Part shown: piece after piece, positions 26,380 to 38,935 of the stretch
How positions within the stretch are numbered: position 1 is the stretch's first letter
Layout of the letters: each line of letters opens with the position of its first letter
Source of the DNA: Lactifluus volemus
Lineage: Eukaryota > Basidiomycota > Agaricomycetes > Russulales > Russulaceae
Assembly (NCBI GenBank): GCA_022376515.1
Contig: WTXI01000032.1
Location: 248,001-312,000 of the forward strand
Direction of reading: 5' to 3'
DNA length: 64,000 nucleotides
The notes under the pieces: model-generated
The model's database searches: none
Seen by the model: only the letters and a program-made list of their open reading frames with translations
Told to the model about the DNA's origin: nothing
Translations under genes and position numbers: made by a program

Positions 26380-26889
26380 GGCCCGGTGTTTTCTCCTAGT
26401 AATAGAGTTGCGCGAGAGGGGAGTGTGTCGTTGTGTTCCTTCACTGCTCGGAGCGGAGCTCTCTTTTTTTGTTTTGTGCATATCCACCTAGTATTGTTTA
26501 TCTTTTGTACGGCACGGACCAGTAATTTTCGAGGAGCAGCTGGGAGGCACAGTACGGCGCTTGGTGGTAGTAGTGGTATCAGTCTATGTCTTTCTTGTTC
26601 TATGACATCCATGGTAACTTAGTAATTTGGGCACTTGTTTAAAATTTTCATCTAGAACTTATACCACACATCCAAATCGAGAACTGTGCAGTTTTCCGCC
26701 TTTATTAAGTACGGGACAGTACAGGGATAGAAAAGAAACAGAATAGAAAGATACAGAGAAGTTATTTACAAGTGTGAGGTAATCAAAAAAGGACTTTGTG
26801 GAGTAAGCCAACAAAGAGTAAACAAGTCGACCGTAGCACCGCACCTTGCGTGCCAATGATGATAATAGACAAACCCCATCTATCGCCCA

Positions 26890-29369
26890 CTACTTTTTCC
26901 GTTTCAATGCTACGCGAATATAAAGCGTCCGTCAGCGATGGAGGGAAAACGCACAGAAAAACTAGGATTCGCGACCAACCTGCTCCACGCTTCGCCGGCG
27001 CTTTACGTTTACGTCCGAAATCCTCGTCGTCATCGTCGTCTTCCCTATACGAGTCTTCATCCCCATCATCATCATCATCATCCCTCCCCATTTCCCGCCA
27101 TCTGCTGCTCAAAATCGTACTCCGGCGGCGACTCGTGGCGTGCTATCCTCTTGCGCGACGATGCAGCGGGGGGAGGCGCGTATGTTGCCGCCGCTGCATT
27201 GCCGATAGGCGCACCAGGATGGCGCACGCATTCCGGACAGAACCATTCTCCATCTGGGATAGCGGCCAAGGGTGGGGTGAGACACGTGTGGTGATACGCT
27301 TTATCGCACTGTGACATACTAGAGTGTGAGCACAGGGAAGATTATGAGTGGTGGAGTTGGCACTCACCTTGTCACATGCGAGTGGATCACCGTCATCTTT
27401 GTGGCATATCATACAGTCGTCTGGTGTGTCCAATTCAACGGGGTGTCGCGGCAGGTCAGAGTATTTCTCATTCGGGGAGACGAGGAAAAACGTCGTGTTT
27501 TGGCCTGGGATAATACTACGTCTGGGATCAGTACGTATTTTCACCAAAGCATGGAAGAGACGGACTCGAATACGTCGATGCCAATTAGTGGCAGATTACG
27601 CGTGGGCTTGGTCGCACTTTTGGGCTCTTCTGGACCAAGACCGAGCTCGCCGTTGGCTGCATTCTGACCCCAAGCGATGGTCATGATCCCGCCCTCTTCC
27701 TCGTCCGGTGCCAGGGCGAAATGCGTGACGCCACCACTGCAAACATGCTTCATCTTGCATCCCATGATTTCCTGCAAAAGTCGGAAAGTAGAATACGGCT
27801 GACCGGCCGAGCCTTTTGATCTTCAGTGTCGACATACACGGCGCCGCTCTAGATGTGCTTACCGTCGCCAGTGTTTTTCCACTAGAATAGGGACAGTCAG
27901 TGCACATAGACCGCAAAACGAGATCAATCCGACCTTTCCTGCTACGTAATACATGCCTTGCCGATCAATTACGACGGAATTTGAAGGACCTGCGGCCACC
28001 TTTGCGCCGAGATATTGCTTGTGTGGGCCTGCAAACTATGAGTATGAAATGAGCACTCTACTGTAGCCCGCGGTAAACTAAATTGACGTGTGACTTGCCT
28101 GAGGGACGACCTGAGGAGTCAAGACATCTTTCTGATTTCCGAGGCCTAGACGGCAATAACCATTGTAGCCCCAGACATACACGATGCTGTGCCTATCAGT
28201 TCACACTCCTGAACATGTAACCTGCGTGCATACCCATCCTCATCGAGCGCGATGCTGTGCTGCTGCCCACATGTGATCTGTACGATCTTCTTGTCATCTA
28301 AACCCTTAACTGGGACTAAGTTACAAACGCCGTGAGCTTCGGATCATCTGTGACAAATGAAACGGATAGAATCGTACTGGGATCGCTTTCGATGTCAAAT
28401 CCAGTCCGGTTTCCTGTCGCGATGTGTTCACCGGTACGACCGTTGCCGAGCTGACCCTTCTCTCCGCTTCCGCAGGAGTAAACTACGAGACGTCTCTGTC
28501 AGCTACCGGCTTCTTGGAAAGTGCAAGAACGCGCATCACGTGCTCTTTCCGCGCGAAGTAAGGAACAGAGTGAATGTGATGCCGGCTGCTGCGGCATCGA
28601 CATGCTCTTGCTCGCCGGTTTGTGGGTCCAAAGGCCCGTTCACGAGCTTAAACGAGCTTACTTCTGGGCAGGGCGTGTGTCCGCACTTGTTACATCCACA
28701 GTTAGTGGGTGTAGGAAAGCTAGGACTTCGATCAGATGACCGCACCTGACCAAGAGAGTTCAGTCCAGCGGTCCACACACGTCCATTGCTGCCAATGAGA
28801 ATAGAATGACTTCTGCCACATGCGGCATTTACAAACACAGTGCCCGGAGGTGCGCCAAGGTCAATTGCTCGCACTTGATGTGGTGCGTTCTCTGAGATTG
28901 CGTCGACGCTGGGCACCCCAAGCGCCGCAAGCTGATTGCGCCCAAAAAGCCATGCCGTGCCTTCTACGTCAAGCACGATCGCGTGACAGCCAGCACAAGA
29001 GGTGTGAACGCTGACGGCCTTTACGTTGCTAAGGGAGCGGAGGATGTGGGGCTCAAGCAGGTCGGGGTGTCTGGAGAAGGAGTGGTGAAAAACGGTGCAC
29101 GCATGGGAGTATGAAAGATGGCGCACTCTGTATCTTCTGTCCTCCCGCCACGCTCTTTGCGGCCCAACTTTGGCCTGGCCGAAAATCAACAACTTGAAAT
29201 TACGCAGCCTCGTGACGCCGCATGGTACACGCACCAGTCGGTTCCCCCCGCGATCAGAACTGGGCAAGAGCCTGAGTGTCGGTTCCGGAATACGATACAA
29301 GGGCATCTACGTACCCCTTCCCCATTTTTGCGTGCCTGGGTTGCCACCTGAGGTATGTGCATAAGACAT
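26890..29369 (-). CDS. RCC2-like beta-propeller protein with C-terminal PHD finger
   Basis: One continuous gene by splicing. Exon 1 is [18 protein letters not shown], followed by IAGGTDW and, across a 60-bp intron, [16 protein letters not shown], then [20 protein letters not shown] and [20 protein letters not shown]. This is the start of an RCC1-repeat propeller of the RCC2 (TD-60) type. Later repeats include [20 protein letters not shown] and [20 protein letters not shown]. After [20 protein letters not shown], a Cys4-His-Cys3 PHD finger follows: [30 protein letters not shown] and [11 protein letters not shown]. The tail has two acidic runs and ends, after a last intron, in a basic KRGAALKRKK, a likely nuclear signal. 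The PHD suggests histone-tail binding, so a chromatin-linked role is inferred. The end at 26890 depends on the last splice. Confidence 0.8.
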
Positions 29370-31460
29370 GGTTTGGAAGAAGAAGAAACAAGGCTAGGCG
29401 CCTATTATCGGCGCTTGAAGCAGCCGGGTGACGAGTCCGAAACGGCAACTTGAACGATCTTGTGAACGAGAAGGTGTTGCTACCACTGCCACCAGACTAG
29501 ATGGTAATTTGAATCGGCAACCTTGACAAATGTAGTCCTGCCAGTGGTAAGTGCAAACAAGTTCGAATTCGAGTTGCGACAGCAAACTTCGTCAGGGCGG
29601 CATCTTGTTAATTCATTGCCGAATCTTATCATCTGAATAGTCAATCTCTGCAATTCATATCCATCTCGACAAGATGTATATCAGATACCGGTATACAGCA
29701 TGGGAAATAACTCCGAGCCCTCGGATTTGATGGTCACCTATCTAGCACGCTCCCTGGGCCACTGCATCATCGCCCGAGACCGGGACATTAATCCGAATGG
29801 TCCTCAAGGTGGATGATTCACAGCCTCAAAGTTTCTCTTGTCGTTCCCTGATATTCGGAACGTTGATTTTCTAGGTTTCTGCCCCACGCAGTGGATGGTT
29901 GCATCGAAACTGCCAACGAAACGAGTTTTTGTGAACTTGGGGAATCAGGTAATGACACAACAATGCGTCGGGGTCGCGCTGAGCAGAACCCACTAAACAC
30001 GCACAGATCGTCTGATTGAAGACCTGTCCAAATTTACGGCGAAGCACCCACTGGGCCGCAGGATCCTGCGCTTCGGCTTGCCCGAAGCGGTATCATTCGA
30101 GGCTCAACACCCCGATTGGTGTTATCATAAAGCTACTGTGTTCAGGGGAATATGGCTCGGATCAACAACTCAGTAGCCGTAGCTTGGTTCGGCTTGGCGT
30201 GTTGATAACTCAATGGAGTGAGAGCGGCTGCATTTTTGCCCAAGGCTGAAACGTGATTGAGTATCTTTCACGAAGTCCACGACATCGCCGACTTGTAGCC
30301 CACTAGATCAGATTTGGGGTCGACGGAAATGAGGCATGACGAGTCTTGGATTACTGCATCAAAGTCTGCACGAGAGGCAAGGGCAATCTGAACATTTGAC
30401 TCTTAATCGTCTTCAGATCACTTAATTAGCAGATGTTCATGAGGTATGTACATAGTATCATTCTGAATAGACAGAGTAGAATTACATGGTCCGCTGCTGG
30501 TACGGCCATCGTAGTGGTTACGCAGCATATGCTGGGAGTGCTCTAGGCTTTCATGATAATGTAGTGGAAACCACGGTAGTAGCTCCCATTCCGAGTCTTG
30601 GCCCATAATCTTTGATGCAATCATCCGCGTCACAATTCCCAGTACTTCTGCTAATGGCCTGCTAATGGCCATTCCTCTCTCTGCTCTTGGACCCTTCTTC
30701 TATGCAATGAGGACGGCACTCGGCATACAGGCCACTACGACCAGGGTCTCCGTGACCAGAGGCCTTTATCTCGGGCTTTGCAGCACCACTGTTAGTACTA
30801 CCCATCTATTATAGTGCAGATCCGATTACTAACAACTGGGCATTAGGACATCGATGTCATGCTAAAGGGAGCTGAGCCCATCAACCGTATCAATCTCTGT
30901 GACACCATCATCAGATGATGCATCTCATGTCAGGATCAACTTGATTGCAGGGATTGATACAGTTGATGGGCTCAGCTCCCTTCGTACGATAACAGCGAGC
31001 TAAAACAAGAAGCAAAAGGCGTTAACAGTTTTCTAGTTGGCATGTCGATATATTTTGAGGGAATGACAAACTCGGAAGAGCATCCAGCTGTGCGCGAAAC
31101 CCATTTCCTTAATGCTGGGTGGTTTTGCCAAAGTCGCGAGATATTCTCTGACCCTGACCATGAGCAGAGCTAGTAGAGATTTGAAGTAGAATCCCCTCAC
31201 TGCCATCGCATACTGTGCCAATTTTTGAGCCAACAACAACATTCAAGACAACGTTGGCATTTCTAGTTCCGAGTTAAATCTATCCGGCGATGGGTTGTTA
31301 CTAGGGTACAGTCACGTGGGAATGGGATGATAGGTAGGGTTGGTTTGTGTCGCTGTATGACGCAATCGATAGGAGCAGCTCCGACTAGCAATCTATCTAA
31401 CTTAACTTGAAACCTCCGCACTCCTTAAAAGCTTAAACCCTTAAACCCCAGCACAGCGGC
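29370..31460. other. Spacer with one palindromic element
   Basis: No recognised gene over about 2.1 kb. A minus-strand open frame at 30418-30672 (84 codons, ending HEHLLIK) and another at 31033-31242 look mildly protein-like but match no family I know. The main structure is the inverted repeat at 30865-30982, listed separately. The promoter of the following phosphatase-family gene should lie in the last few hundred bases. Confidence 0.4.
30865..30982. repeat. 118-bp palindromic MITE-like element
   Basis: The two ends are reverse complements over about 35 bp with two mismatches: the left arm starts AAGGGAGCTGAGCCCATCAA and the right arm ends TTGATGGGCTCAGCTCCCTT. The interior carries a second small palindrome, CATCATCAGATGATG. 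Size, terminal inverted repeats and lack of coding capacity fit a miniature inverted-repeat element or a solo terminal palindrome. No clear target-site duplication is visible: the left flank is GTCATGCTA and the right flank is CGTACGATA. Confidence 0.65.
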
Positions 31461-32443
31461 ATGGCCACCAACAGACTCTGGCGTACTCTTTCTGCCTTCA
31501 ACCACTCCACCCGAAGATGGGCACCCATACTACCTTGGAGAAACGCACAGAGCCAAGTGACGCAGGCCCCTTCTCTCACATCACGGAACTTGAACATCGA
31601 CACCTGGACGCAGAGACTTTGTCTCATATCATGGAACATCGACGCCTTCTCCTCGCGGCCCATTTCACGCGCCCAACTCATCCTTGACCATATCCTCGAG
31701 GGACTGAAATCTCCTGATATCATCTTTCTCCAAGGAGTCACGCTTAACGTCCGGGCCTCTCTCCTGAACGATGTGAGAGTGCGTGCTGGCTTCCTGGTGA
31801 CTGACGCCGAGGATCAAACGTCGTTTGAGGATGTGCCCTTTGCGAGCATGACGTTGCTGTCTAGCGCGCGCTTTGCTTCCGGTCTGGATTCACAGAAGGA
31901 AGGCGATGGGATCGAGGGAGGGGAAAAGTTCATGCTCGGGCGCGTCTCCCGCATGGCCCTCCGAGCATTTACAGGAGGGATGCGCTTTGTGTGGACATCA
32001 TCCCCCCAACCGCGCCGGGTACAGTCTTCCGTCTCATCAACGTGCACCTCGATTCGCTCGGGGCGGAATATTACCGCGCCAGGCAGATGAAGATACTGGC
32101 CAACATCCTGCGCGAGCCCGGATGCAGTGGCGGGATCCTTGCGGGTGACTTCAACGCCATGTACCCCGAGGATCATGAGCTCGTCGACCAGAACAAACTG
32201 GTAGATGCGTGGGTCGCATTGCATGGGAGGGCAGATTCTGATAAATCTACGTGGAGTGTCGGCGTGGAACGGTCGGACGGATTGGGGCCGGGCAGGTTGG
32301 ACAAGGTTGCAATGATGGGTTCAAAGGCTATGGAAATGGAACTCCTTCGCCCTGGTCCTATTGAGGTGCCAAGGCCGGGCGAGAAACCTGTCGAGATCCC
32401 TTGGAGTGACCATTGCGGGCTGAGATGCACCTTTGCCATCTGA
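31461..32443 (+). CDS. Endonuclease/exonuclease/phosphatase-family protein, TDP2-like
   Basis: Apparently intronless. The EEP fold begins at LCLISWNIDAFSS and continues with ILEGLKSPDIIFLQGV, FRLINVHLDSLG, GGILAGDFNAMYPEDHELV (GDFNA, metal-binding and catalytic) and EIPWSDHCGLRCTFAI (the SDH catalytic His). This arrangement matches the Mg-dependent EEP hydrolases, of which fungal members resemble tyrosyl-DNA phosphodiesterase 2; the actual substrate is unknown. Near 31960-31962 the frame shifts once: reading on gives nonsense, whereas one more C in the CTCC run yields MALPSIYRRDALCVDIIPPT in the second frame. It is probably one intact gene with a single-base assembly deletion, though a real mutation cannot be excluded. 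A basic, Ser-rich N-terminal stretch could be a targeting sequence. Confidence 0.78.
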
Positions 32444-32998
32444 ATACTATCAAGCAGGTTTGGGTGGCGCCCTTGATGAGGGATAATTACCTGGTTTATT
32501 ACCGACTAGGGTGTCGTCGGTGACTTCAGACTTGCTTGCAGACAAGGGACTCCAGGTCGAAGAAATTTTACAATTGTGTGCGGGGCATGTTGATGGTTTG
32601 TCGCGTACAGACGTAGCAGAGAATTCCCGTAGATACTTTCAATCTATTGAAGGCCCCGAAGCAAAGTTACTGCGATGGTTGATATGGGAGGTCACGGTTA
32701 AGGCTGATAGACTCGTGAGATGAGTTCGATGAGTTCCATTAGACCACAGCGGAGCATAGTATGTGTCCCGGGATCTATTCCTTGGGACAACGCAGTCAGT
32801 TCCAAGGTGACAGGTATACCTACCATGCTTGTCAGCCCCCTTTCGTTTGTCAGTGAGAGTAGTAACAGAGCTCCGTAAAAAAAATTGGCGGAAGCGCCAG
32901 TGATTCAATCGAGATCTCCCGCGTTTGTTACCAGCATATTGGGACACGTAAATGTTGCACTCTCTTATAATAAAAGATTAAGTCGATTAATTTACGAG
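32444..32998. other. Spacer upstream of tRNA
   Basis: Between the EEP gene and the tRNA. An open frame of 70 codons at 32511-32723 has no recognisable feature. Nothing else is supported. Confidence 0.4.
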
Positions 32999-33072
32999 GG
33001 CCGACTAGCTCAGTTGGTTAGAGCGTCGTGCTAATAACGCGAAGGTCTTGGGTTCGATCCCCACGTTGGCCA
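32999..33072 (+). tRNA. tRNA-Ile (anticodon AAU)
   Basis: 74 nt, intronless. The acceptor stem GGCCGAC pairs with GTTGGCC (one G-U), with A as discriminator. The D-arm region CTAGCTCAGTTGGTTAGAG holds the A box, the anticodon loop CTAATAA gives anticodon AAT (AAU in RNA, read as IAU after deamination), and GGTTCGATCC is the B box/T arm. A T5 run directly downstream (33075-33079), followed by T8 (33083-33090), is the Pol III terminator. Confidence 0.96.
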
Positions 33073-33074
33073 TG

Positions 33075-33090
33075 TTTTTGAATTTTTTTT
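33075..33090 (+). terminator. RNA polymerase III terminator
   Basis: T5 starting two bases after the tRNA, with a backup T8 run seven bases on. Both lie inside the short stretch before the TGS1 start codon. Confidence 0.8.
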
Positions 33091-33126
33091 ATTTCTCTCC
33101 GTTGACTCTTTTGAATTCGCGTTTCA

Positions 33127-34267
<1,141 letters not shown>

Positions 34268-34371
34268 TAATCGCCACAGAATGAAAAGAAAAAAAACGCC
34301 TACTATACATATCTAATAAGATATCTATGCTGTGCTTACCAGGTGGAGAGGGTTGACTACAGATATTCGAA

Positions 34372-35252
34372 TTACGATGGAGGCTCTTCGCCCCCCTTGT
34401 CTCGTTCAAATTTTGCGACACGCGCACGAATTGCAGCGCGCCGTTCGTCTCCAAACGTCCGAGCTTCAGCGCGTGCTTGAGCAAGGTTGGCGGACGCGGC
34501 GCGATGCCGCGCATCAGGGATCATGGTCAATGACAGCAGGGCGGGTGCAAAGCCCACCACGATCGACTAGAACAGAAAAACGCTCAGGAGGACTGCAGGA
34601 GAGGGGATGGGAGAGGTGGTGCGCACGGCAAGTCCGACAACTATGATCACTTGGTCTTTCCATGCCTCATCTGCGCCGTCCATGTTTTCAGTGTCTGCGA
34701 ATTCTGCCGCCCCACGATGCCGATAGGCCTGACGCCGCGCGTGCTGACGTCGGCGGCGGGCGAGCTCTGCAGCGTACGGATCGTCTGCGGAGCCGTCATG
34801 GTAAAGGTCCGGATGAGGTTTCCCCCGGAGAACGTCGTAGGCTCTGGAGACGGCGTGAAAATGCGCCTGGCGCTCGCTCGCGGGGAAGGCCTGAACGGCG
34901 GTCGAATCTGGATGAAAAGTCCGCGCAAGTTCGTAATCTGCACCCGGAGCGTGTGGGTCTTTGGGAAGCTAGAAGGAAAGTGGGGCGTACATCGTGCTTT
35001 GATTTCGGATTGGGATGCACCTGGAGGTAGGTGAAAGATCTGATGGGGCGTCGGGTTGCGGTGGGTTGGAAAAGGGAATGGTGACGTGGAGGAGGTGGAG
35101 GTAGATGCGAGGCATCTAGAGCCTATGGCACGGTGTAGGTGCCAGTAATGACCCGCACTAGGACTCGGATATACACCACCAGGACTCGTCACTTGCGGGT
35201 GAAATTTCAACTTGAAGTGCATCGCTCGACCAAGCGAGAGGGTCAAAGCCAA
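34372..35252 (-). CDS. J-domain protein with C-terminal membrane helix, DNAJC30-like layout
   Basis: Hsp70 co-chaperone of about 250 residues. The N-terminus up to about residue 60 is Ser/Arg-rich (IGSRCLASTSTSSTSPFPFP), probably a mitochondrial presequence. The J domain begins NPTPHQIFHLPPGASQSEIK and, across an intron, continues with the HPD loop (ARTFHPDST), HFHAVSRAYDVLRGKPHPDL and YHDGSADDPYAAELARRR. Near the C-terminus an intron with acceptor TTCTAG joins DQVIIVVGLA to SIVVGFAPALLSLTMI, forming a single membrane helix; the protein ends VAKFERDKGGEEPPS. The J domain then a C-terminal helix resembles DNAJC30-type mitochondrial proteins, an analogy only. The start could also be the internal Met at 35222. 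It converges on TGS1 with 104 bp between stops. Confidence 0.75.
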
Positions 35253-35350
35253 GGTGGATATCTTACATCTTATCTTATCATGATCTCCCGCAACTTAACT
35301 TGAACTTGGCCTCCTCCGAGTCAAACCACAAGTTCATAACCTTGATCTTG

Positions 35351-36043
35351 ATGATAACGGAACCTCGTACACTCTCTACCTTGGATCGCGAGCGGCTGAT
35401 TCAAGCTGCAATAGAAGGCATGCCGAGCTGTGCATCTCTTTCTTCTATGACTTTTAACTTCCAGCTCAGCCAAGGATGGGGCATATGCACCGTATTCCAA
35501 ATTCCGCGTTGGCGCGGCTCTCCTCACTTCAGATGGTCAGATAATCAAAGGAGCAAACGTTGAAAATGCATCTTATGGTTTGTCTTTTTGCTTTGAGCAA
35601 GCCAAAGCGAATATCATCCGAAATTTTTGAATTCAAGGTGGCACAATCTGCGCTGAGCGCACCGCCATCGTAAAGGCTGTTGTGAGCTGTTCTTCTTCGT
35701 ATAATTTCTACAGCCCTAACCCAGATGATCGGCACAGAGCGATGGTACCCGGTCATTTGTCGGTCTCGCGGTCAACACGTGGGTCATCCGTCTGATTACT
35801 ATGGGTTCAACTTATAAGCGGAACCCTATGTGCAGGGATGTAGCTCAGCCCCTCGCGCCGTGTGGCATTTGTCGTCAGGTTATTCGCGAGTTTTGTGCAC
35901 TCAAAATGCCAATTTTGTTAGTGCCTGCTGGGTATAATTTCGGGGGCGGTAGTGGGGACTTGCTTGAGAAAACGGTCGACGAGCTACTCCCTCACAGTTT
36001 TGGGCCAGAGGATTTAGAGCTTCCGCGAACTGGCAGACCTTAA
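35351..36043 (+). CDS. CDD1: Cytidine deaminase
   Basis: Zinc enzyme of pyrimidine salvage, converting cytidine and deoxycytidine to uridines. It begins MITEPRTLSTLDRERLIQAA. Exons then give AYAPYSKFRVGAALLTSDGQ and IKGANVENASYG, GGTICAERTAIVKAV (Cys and catalytic Glu of C-A-E), RSFVGLAVNTDVA and PLAPCGICRQVIREFC (the two other zinc Cys), with the tail ending LPHSFGPEDLELPRTGRP. Four short introns are required. The first seems to use a GC donor (GAAG then GCATGC) to give EAKDGAYAPYS; a GT donor ten bases later (GTGCAT) would give EGMPSSKDGAYAPYS instead, so this one is ambiguous. About 150 residues, normal for the homotetrameric class. Confidence 0.9.
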
Positions 36044-36315
36044 CTCTAGAAGTTATCCCACAGGCTTTCATGTCAGTCTCAGCTCAAGTAGTGAATATGA
36101 ACAATTACTTGCTAAAGGTAACTCGGGTTGGGTCGTTGTTTCTAGCCCACGAACCTCTTTCATCTGGACCAACTATGTATTCGAGTGCAAGCATGTTCCA
36201 ACACCAACACAACGCAACCAGTGAAGCCAGTGAAGTGTTGTGGGTGTGATATCAATGAGCGCTAATGAGTGCTGCAGTTTTAAATCTTATCGGATTAGAC
36301 TACCTTTACACTGAG

Positions 36316-38010
36316 ATGTCCATGACTCTGCTCTGCCTTTTTCTCCATCTCTTATCCCTATTTTCATGCTCAATTTCATACGACCCAGTCAGGGAGTACT
36401 CCGGTTCAACTTTCTTCGACCGCTGGGATTTCTATGGGAGTTGGGATAATCTTACACTTGGCGAGCTTGTTTGAATTCTTCATCATTTTCCTTCTTAACC
36501 CTCTCTTCGTACAGGTGATGTTTGGTGGTTGGATCGCACTTCTTCCCTCCAGCAGAATCTGGTCTACATTAACGAGCAGAACCGAGCTATCATCAAAGTT
36601 GATAATATTTCCCAGGTGCCGTTTAACGAGAAAAGAAATTCGGTGCTCATCGCTGTCGCCGTTGATCCGGATCAAATATTGATATGATCTCCAGGTTCGA
36701 ATTACGTCCCAAGATTTCTACAGCGTTGGAAGTCTTTGGATCATAGACCTGGTGCATCTTCCCTACGGATGTTCGGTACTCTCCTTCTTCCATCGAACTT
36801 GGTCGTCAAGGAAATTGACCATCTTCCCGACATAGGTATGGCCAGCATTTTGGAGTAAAGGACCAACATGGCCGGACAACGGAGAGATCGATATTATCGA
36901 AGGCGTCAACATCATGGTGAGCTTCTCTTGTCCCCGTGCCGTTGCGAGGCAGCTTGCTGAGATGAAAACAGGGCGCGAATCAGTATGCGCTGCACACCTT
37001 ACCAGGGTGTTCACAACCTCAAGGCGTATGGCAAACGGGGACGTCCGGCCCTACCGACTGCTCACAACCGAGTGGATGTACAGTCCTTGAGACCAGTCCC
37101 AACAGCTACAATGAGGGTTTTGCTGCAGCCGGTGGTGGGGTTTGGGCCACCCAGTTTGACGTGGCCGGCATCTTGTGCGTCCATCGGAATTTTCAATTTC
37201 CTTGTTCTCACGAATGAGTGGTGACATGGTCGCCACAGTATCTGGTTTTGGAGTGTACGCTTTATCTCTTTTTACATTGGATAAATATCGGTGCTAACAT
37301 AGTGCGTACAGCGTGCGAATGTGCCCCAATCGATCCTACAGGCTACCTCAACTTCTTCAATCGATATTTCGGAATGGGGGTCACCGTCTGCGAGCTATCC
37401 GGCATTTGGTTGCAATATTCCTCAATTCTTCTCCGCTCAGCAATTAGTCATAGACATCACTCTTTGTGGCGTATGGTTAGTCGCCGTTTGACTGTCGGAA
37501 TGTTCGATGATCATGTAGTGCTTCTTTTCAGGGCTGGAAATCCAACGGTGTACCACCCACAGTGTACCGATTCTGGGCCTACCGGCCACTGCGTGCGTCC
37601 TTCGCTGGATCGTATCACCCCTTCCTGACTGGGCTCCATATGCAGTACCACGACAATGTAGTCGGACCAGGCTCGCCCAAATATGACAACGCGTACTTTG
37701 AAATCAACTACGTGCGCGCTTACACCACGGGCTCACCCGCTCCGACATCATCCCCATCCTCGGTGTTGGTTCACGACAACGAAAGCAGCAGAGCAGTGAG
37801 ACTTCCAGCACCGACCGGTTTCTTCTCTGGCCCATTGAATCTGGCCAATACGTCACCGACGGACGCTGTGACAAGACATGTGGATACGGACAACCACTAT
37901 ATGTTCCTGGTACGTCTCGCATTTTTTTGTGCTCTGCGTTATGTTGACGTGGTATTTTTCTCCGCCCTGGGTGGTAGATGGACATAGATGGGCAATCAAA
38001 ATGTGACTGA
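36316..38010 (+). CDS. Secreted GH16 beta-glucanase-like glycosidase
   Basis: Glycoside hydrolase family 16 enzyme of the fungal endo-1,3(4)-beta-glucanase/laminarinase type, acting on cell-wall glucans. It starts with a signal peptide ([19 protein letters not shown]) then [20 protein letters not shown]. Later exons give GDVWWLD, the catalytic core [18 protein letters not shown] (nucleophile and acid/base in E-I-D-I-I-E), [20 protein letters not shown], the cysteine-bearing [20 protein letters not shown], and IFIWFWSRANVP. The catalytic domain ends [17 protein letters not shown], followed by a Ser/Pro-rich tail. At least eight introns are needed. The second exon joint (G then GTGATG) requires a GC donor at about 36459. 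The C-terminal end after about 37740 is uncertain; 38010 assumes a last intron ending at about 37977. Confidence 0.82.
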
Positions 38011-38935
38011 GGATGTAGCCAGTGATGGACGTCTTCGGATTTCACTTCCAACAAGTTTCGAAAAGCATCGACCTCACGTTTTACATACCATTTGAAGCTC
38101 CCAGCATCTCCTTCGAGTGGATCCTCTGCTGCGTCGGAACATCTAGCATCGTTGGTCGGCAAGGCCTTTACACCACAACGTTTTGGGTGTTCTAGACGCT
38201 GCTTTACATCCGAGTCGTCCTGACTTTTTCTTCTGTGATGGCGCTGTGGGATCCTAACGTTACTCCAGAGGCGGAGAAGTACCAAAGGCTAATCCGATCC
38301 TAACCTGTATAGTTGTATAGTAGAAATGAAACCATGCATTTATCTTTCACCAAGCCCATGGCTACAGCACGATTACGCAGAACCCTCCTCGGCGAAAGAG
38401 CTCGCACAGGTCGGAGGACAAAGAATTTCACCTGCGAATAAAGAAAAGCGCCGGGTCCAACTTCCACTTTGCGTTCGCGTCACGTTCTTACTATACAGGC
38501 GACGCAGCTCTGCCAGTAGGTGTGAGCTGTTCTGTCTCTGTCGTGCTTGCTTCTCCGACAAAAACTCCCAAATGCGTTTACTGTATTAAACAGGGTAAAT
38601 AGGAGCTGTGGCTGATTCCAAAATTTGGCAAATTGGAAGGGATGAAAGGGATGAAATACTGTACCATAATGCCCTCATCCCTGGGATCCGGATTACTTCT
38701 ATGCCACCAAGGTCACACGCCACACCCCCCTCTGTCTTCCTGGTCGAGCTCGAGTGGGGAATATGCCGCGTAGCAAGTAAGAGCGCAGATACTAGTAGTT
38801 GCGAGAACATTTGCCGTGTGAGGCTAGGGTTGTATTATAGCTGTGGGCGGGCTCTGCTATATACACAGGACTCCTACGTACGTCCAACGTATAGACAAGC
38901 ACCGAGATATAACCATCCGATTGCAGACTAGCTCC
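38011..38935. other. Spacer with a possible short coding remnant
   Basis: No identified gene. At about 38414-38518 (+) one frame reads like protein (EFHLRIKKSAG then SNFHFAFASRSYYTGDAALP), and just upstream an ATG at 38349 gives a basic MATARLRRTLLGERARTG. I could not connect these into a known family, and stops close the frame on both sides. The rest holds no feature I can support. Confidence 0.3.

Noticed and set aside
31461..32443. Calling the EEP gene a pseudogene because of its frameshift
   Set aside because: One added C restores a full set of catalytic motifs, and the same kind of gap occurs in essential genes of this window.
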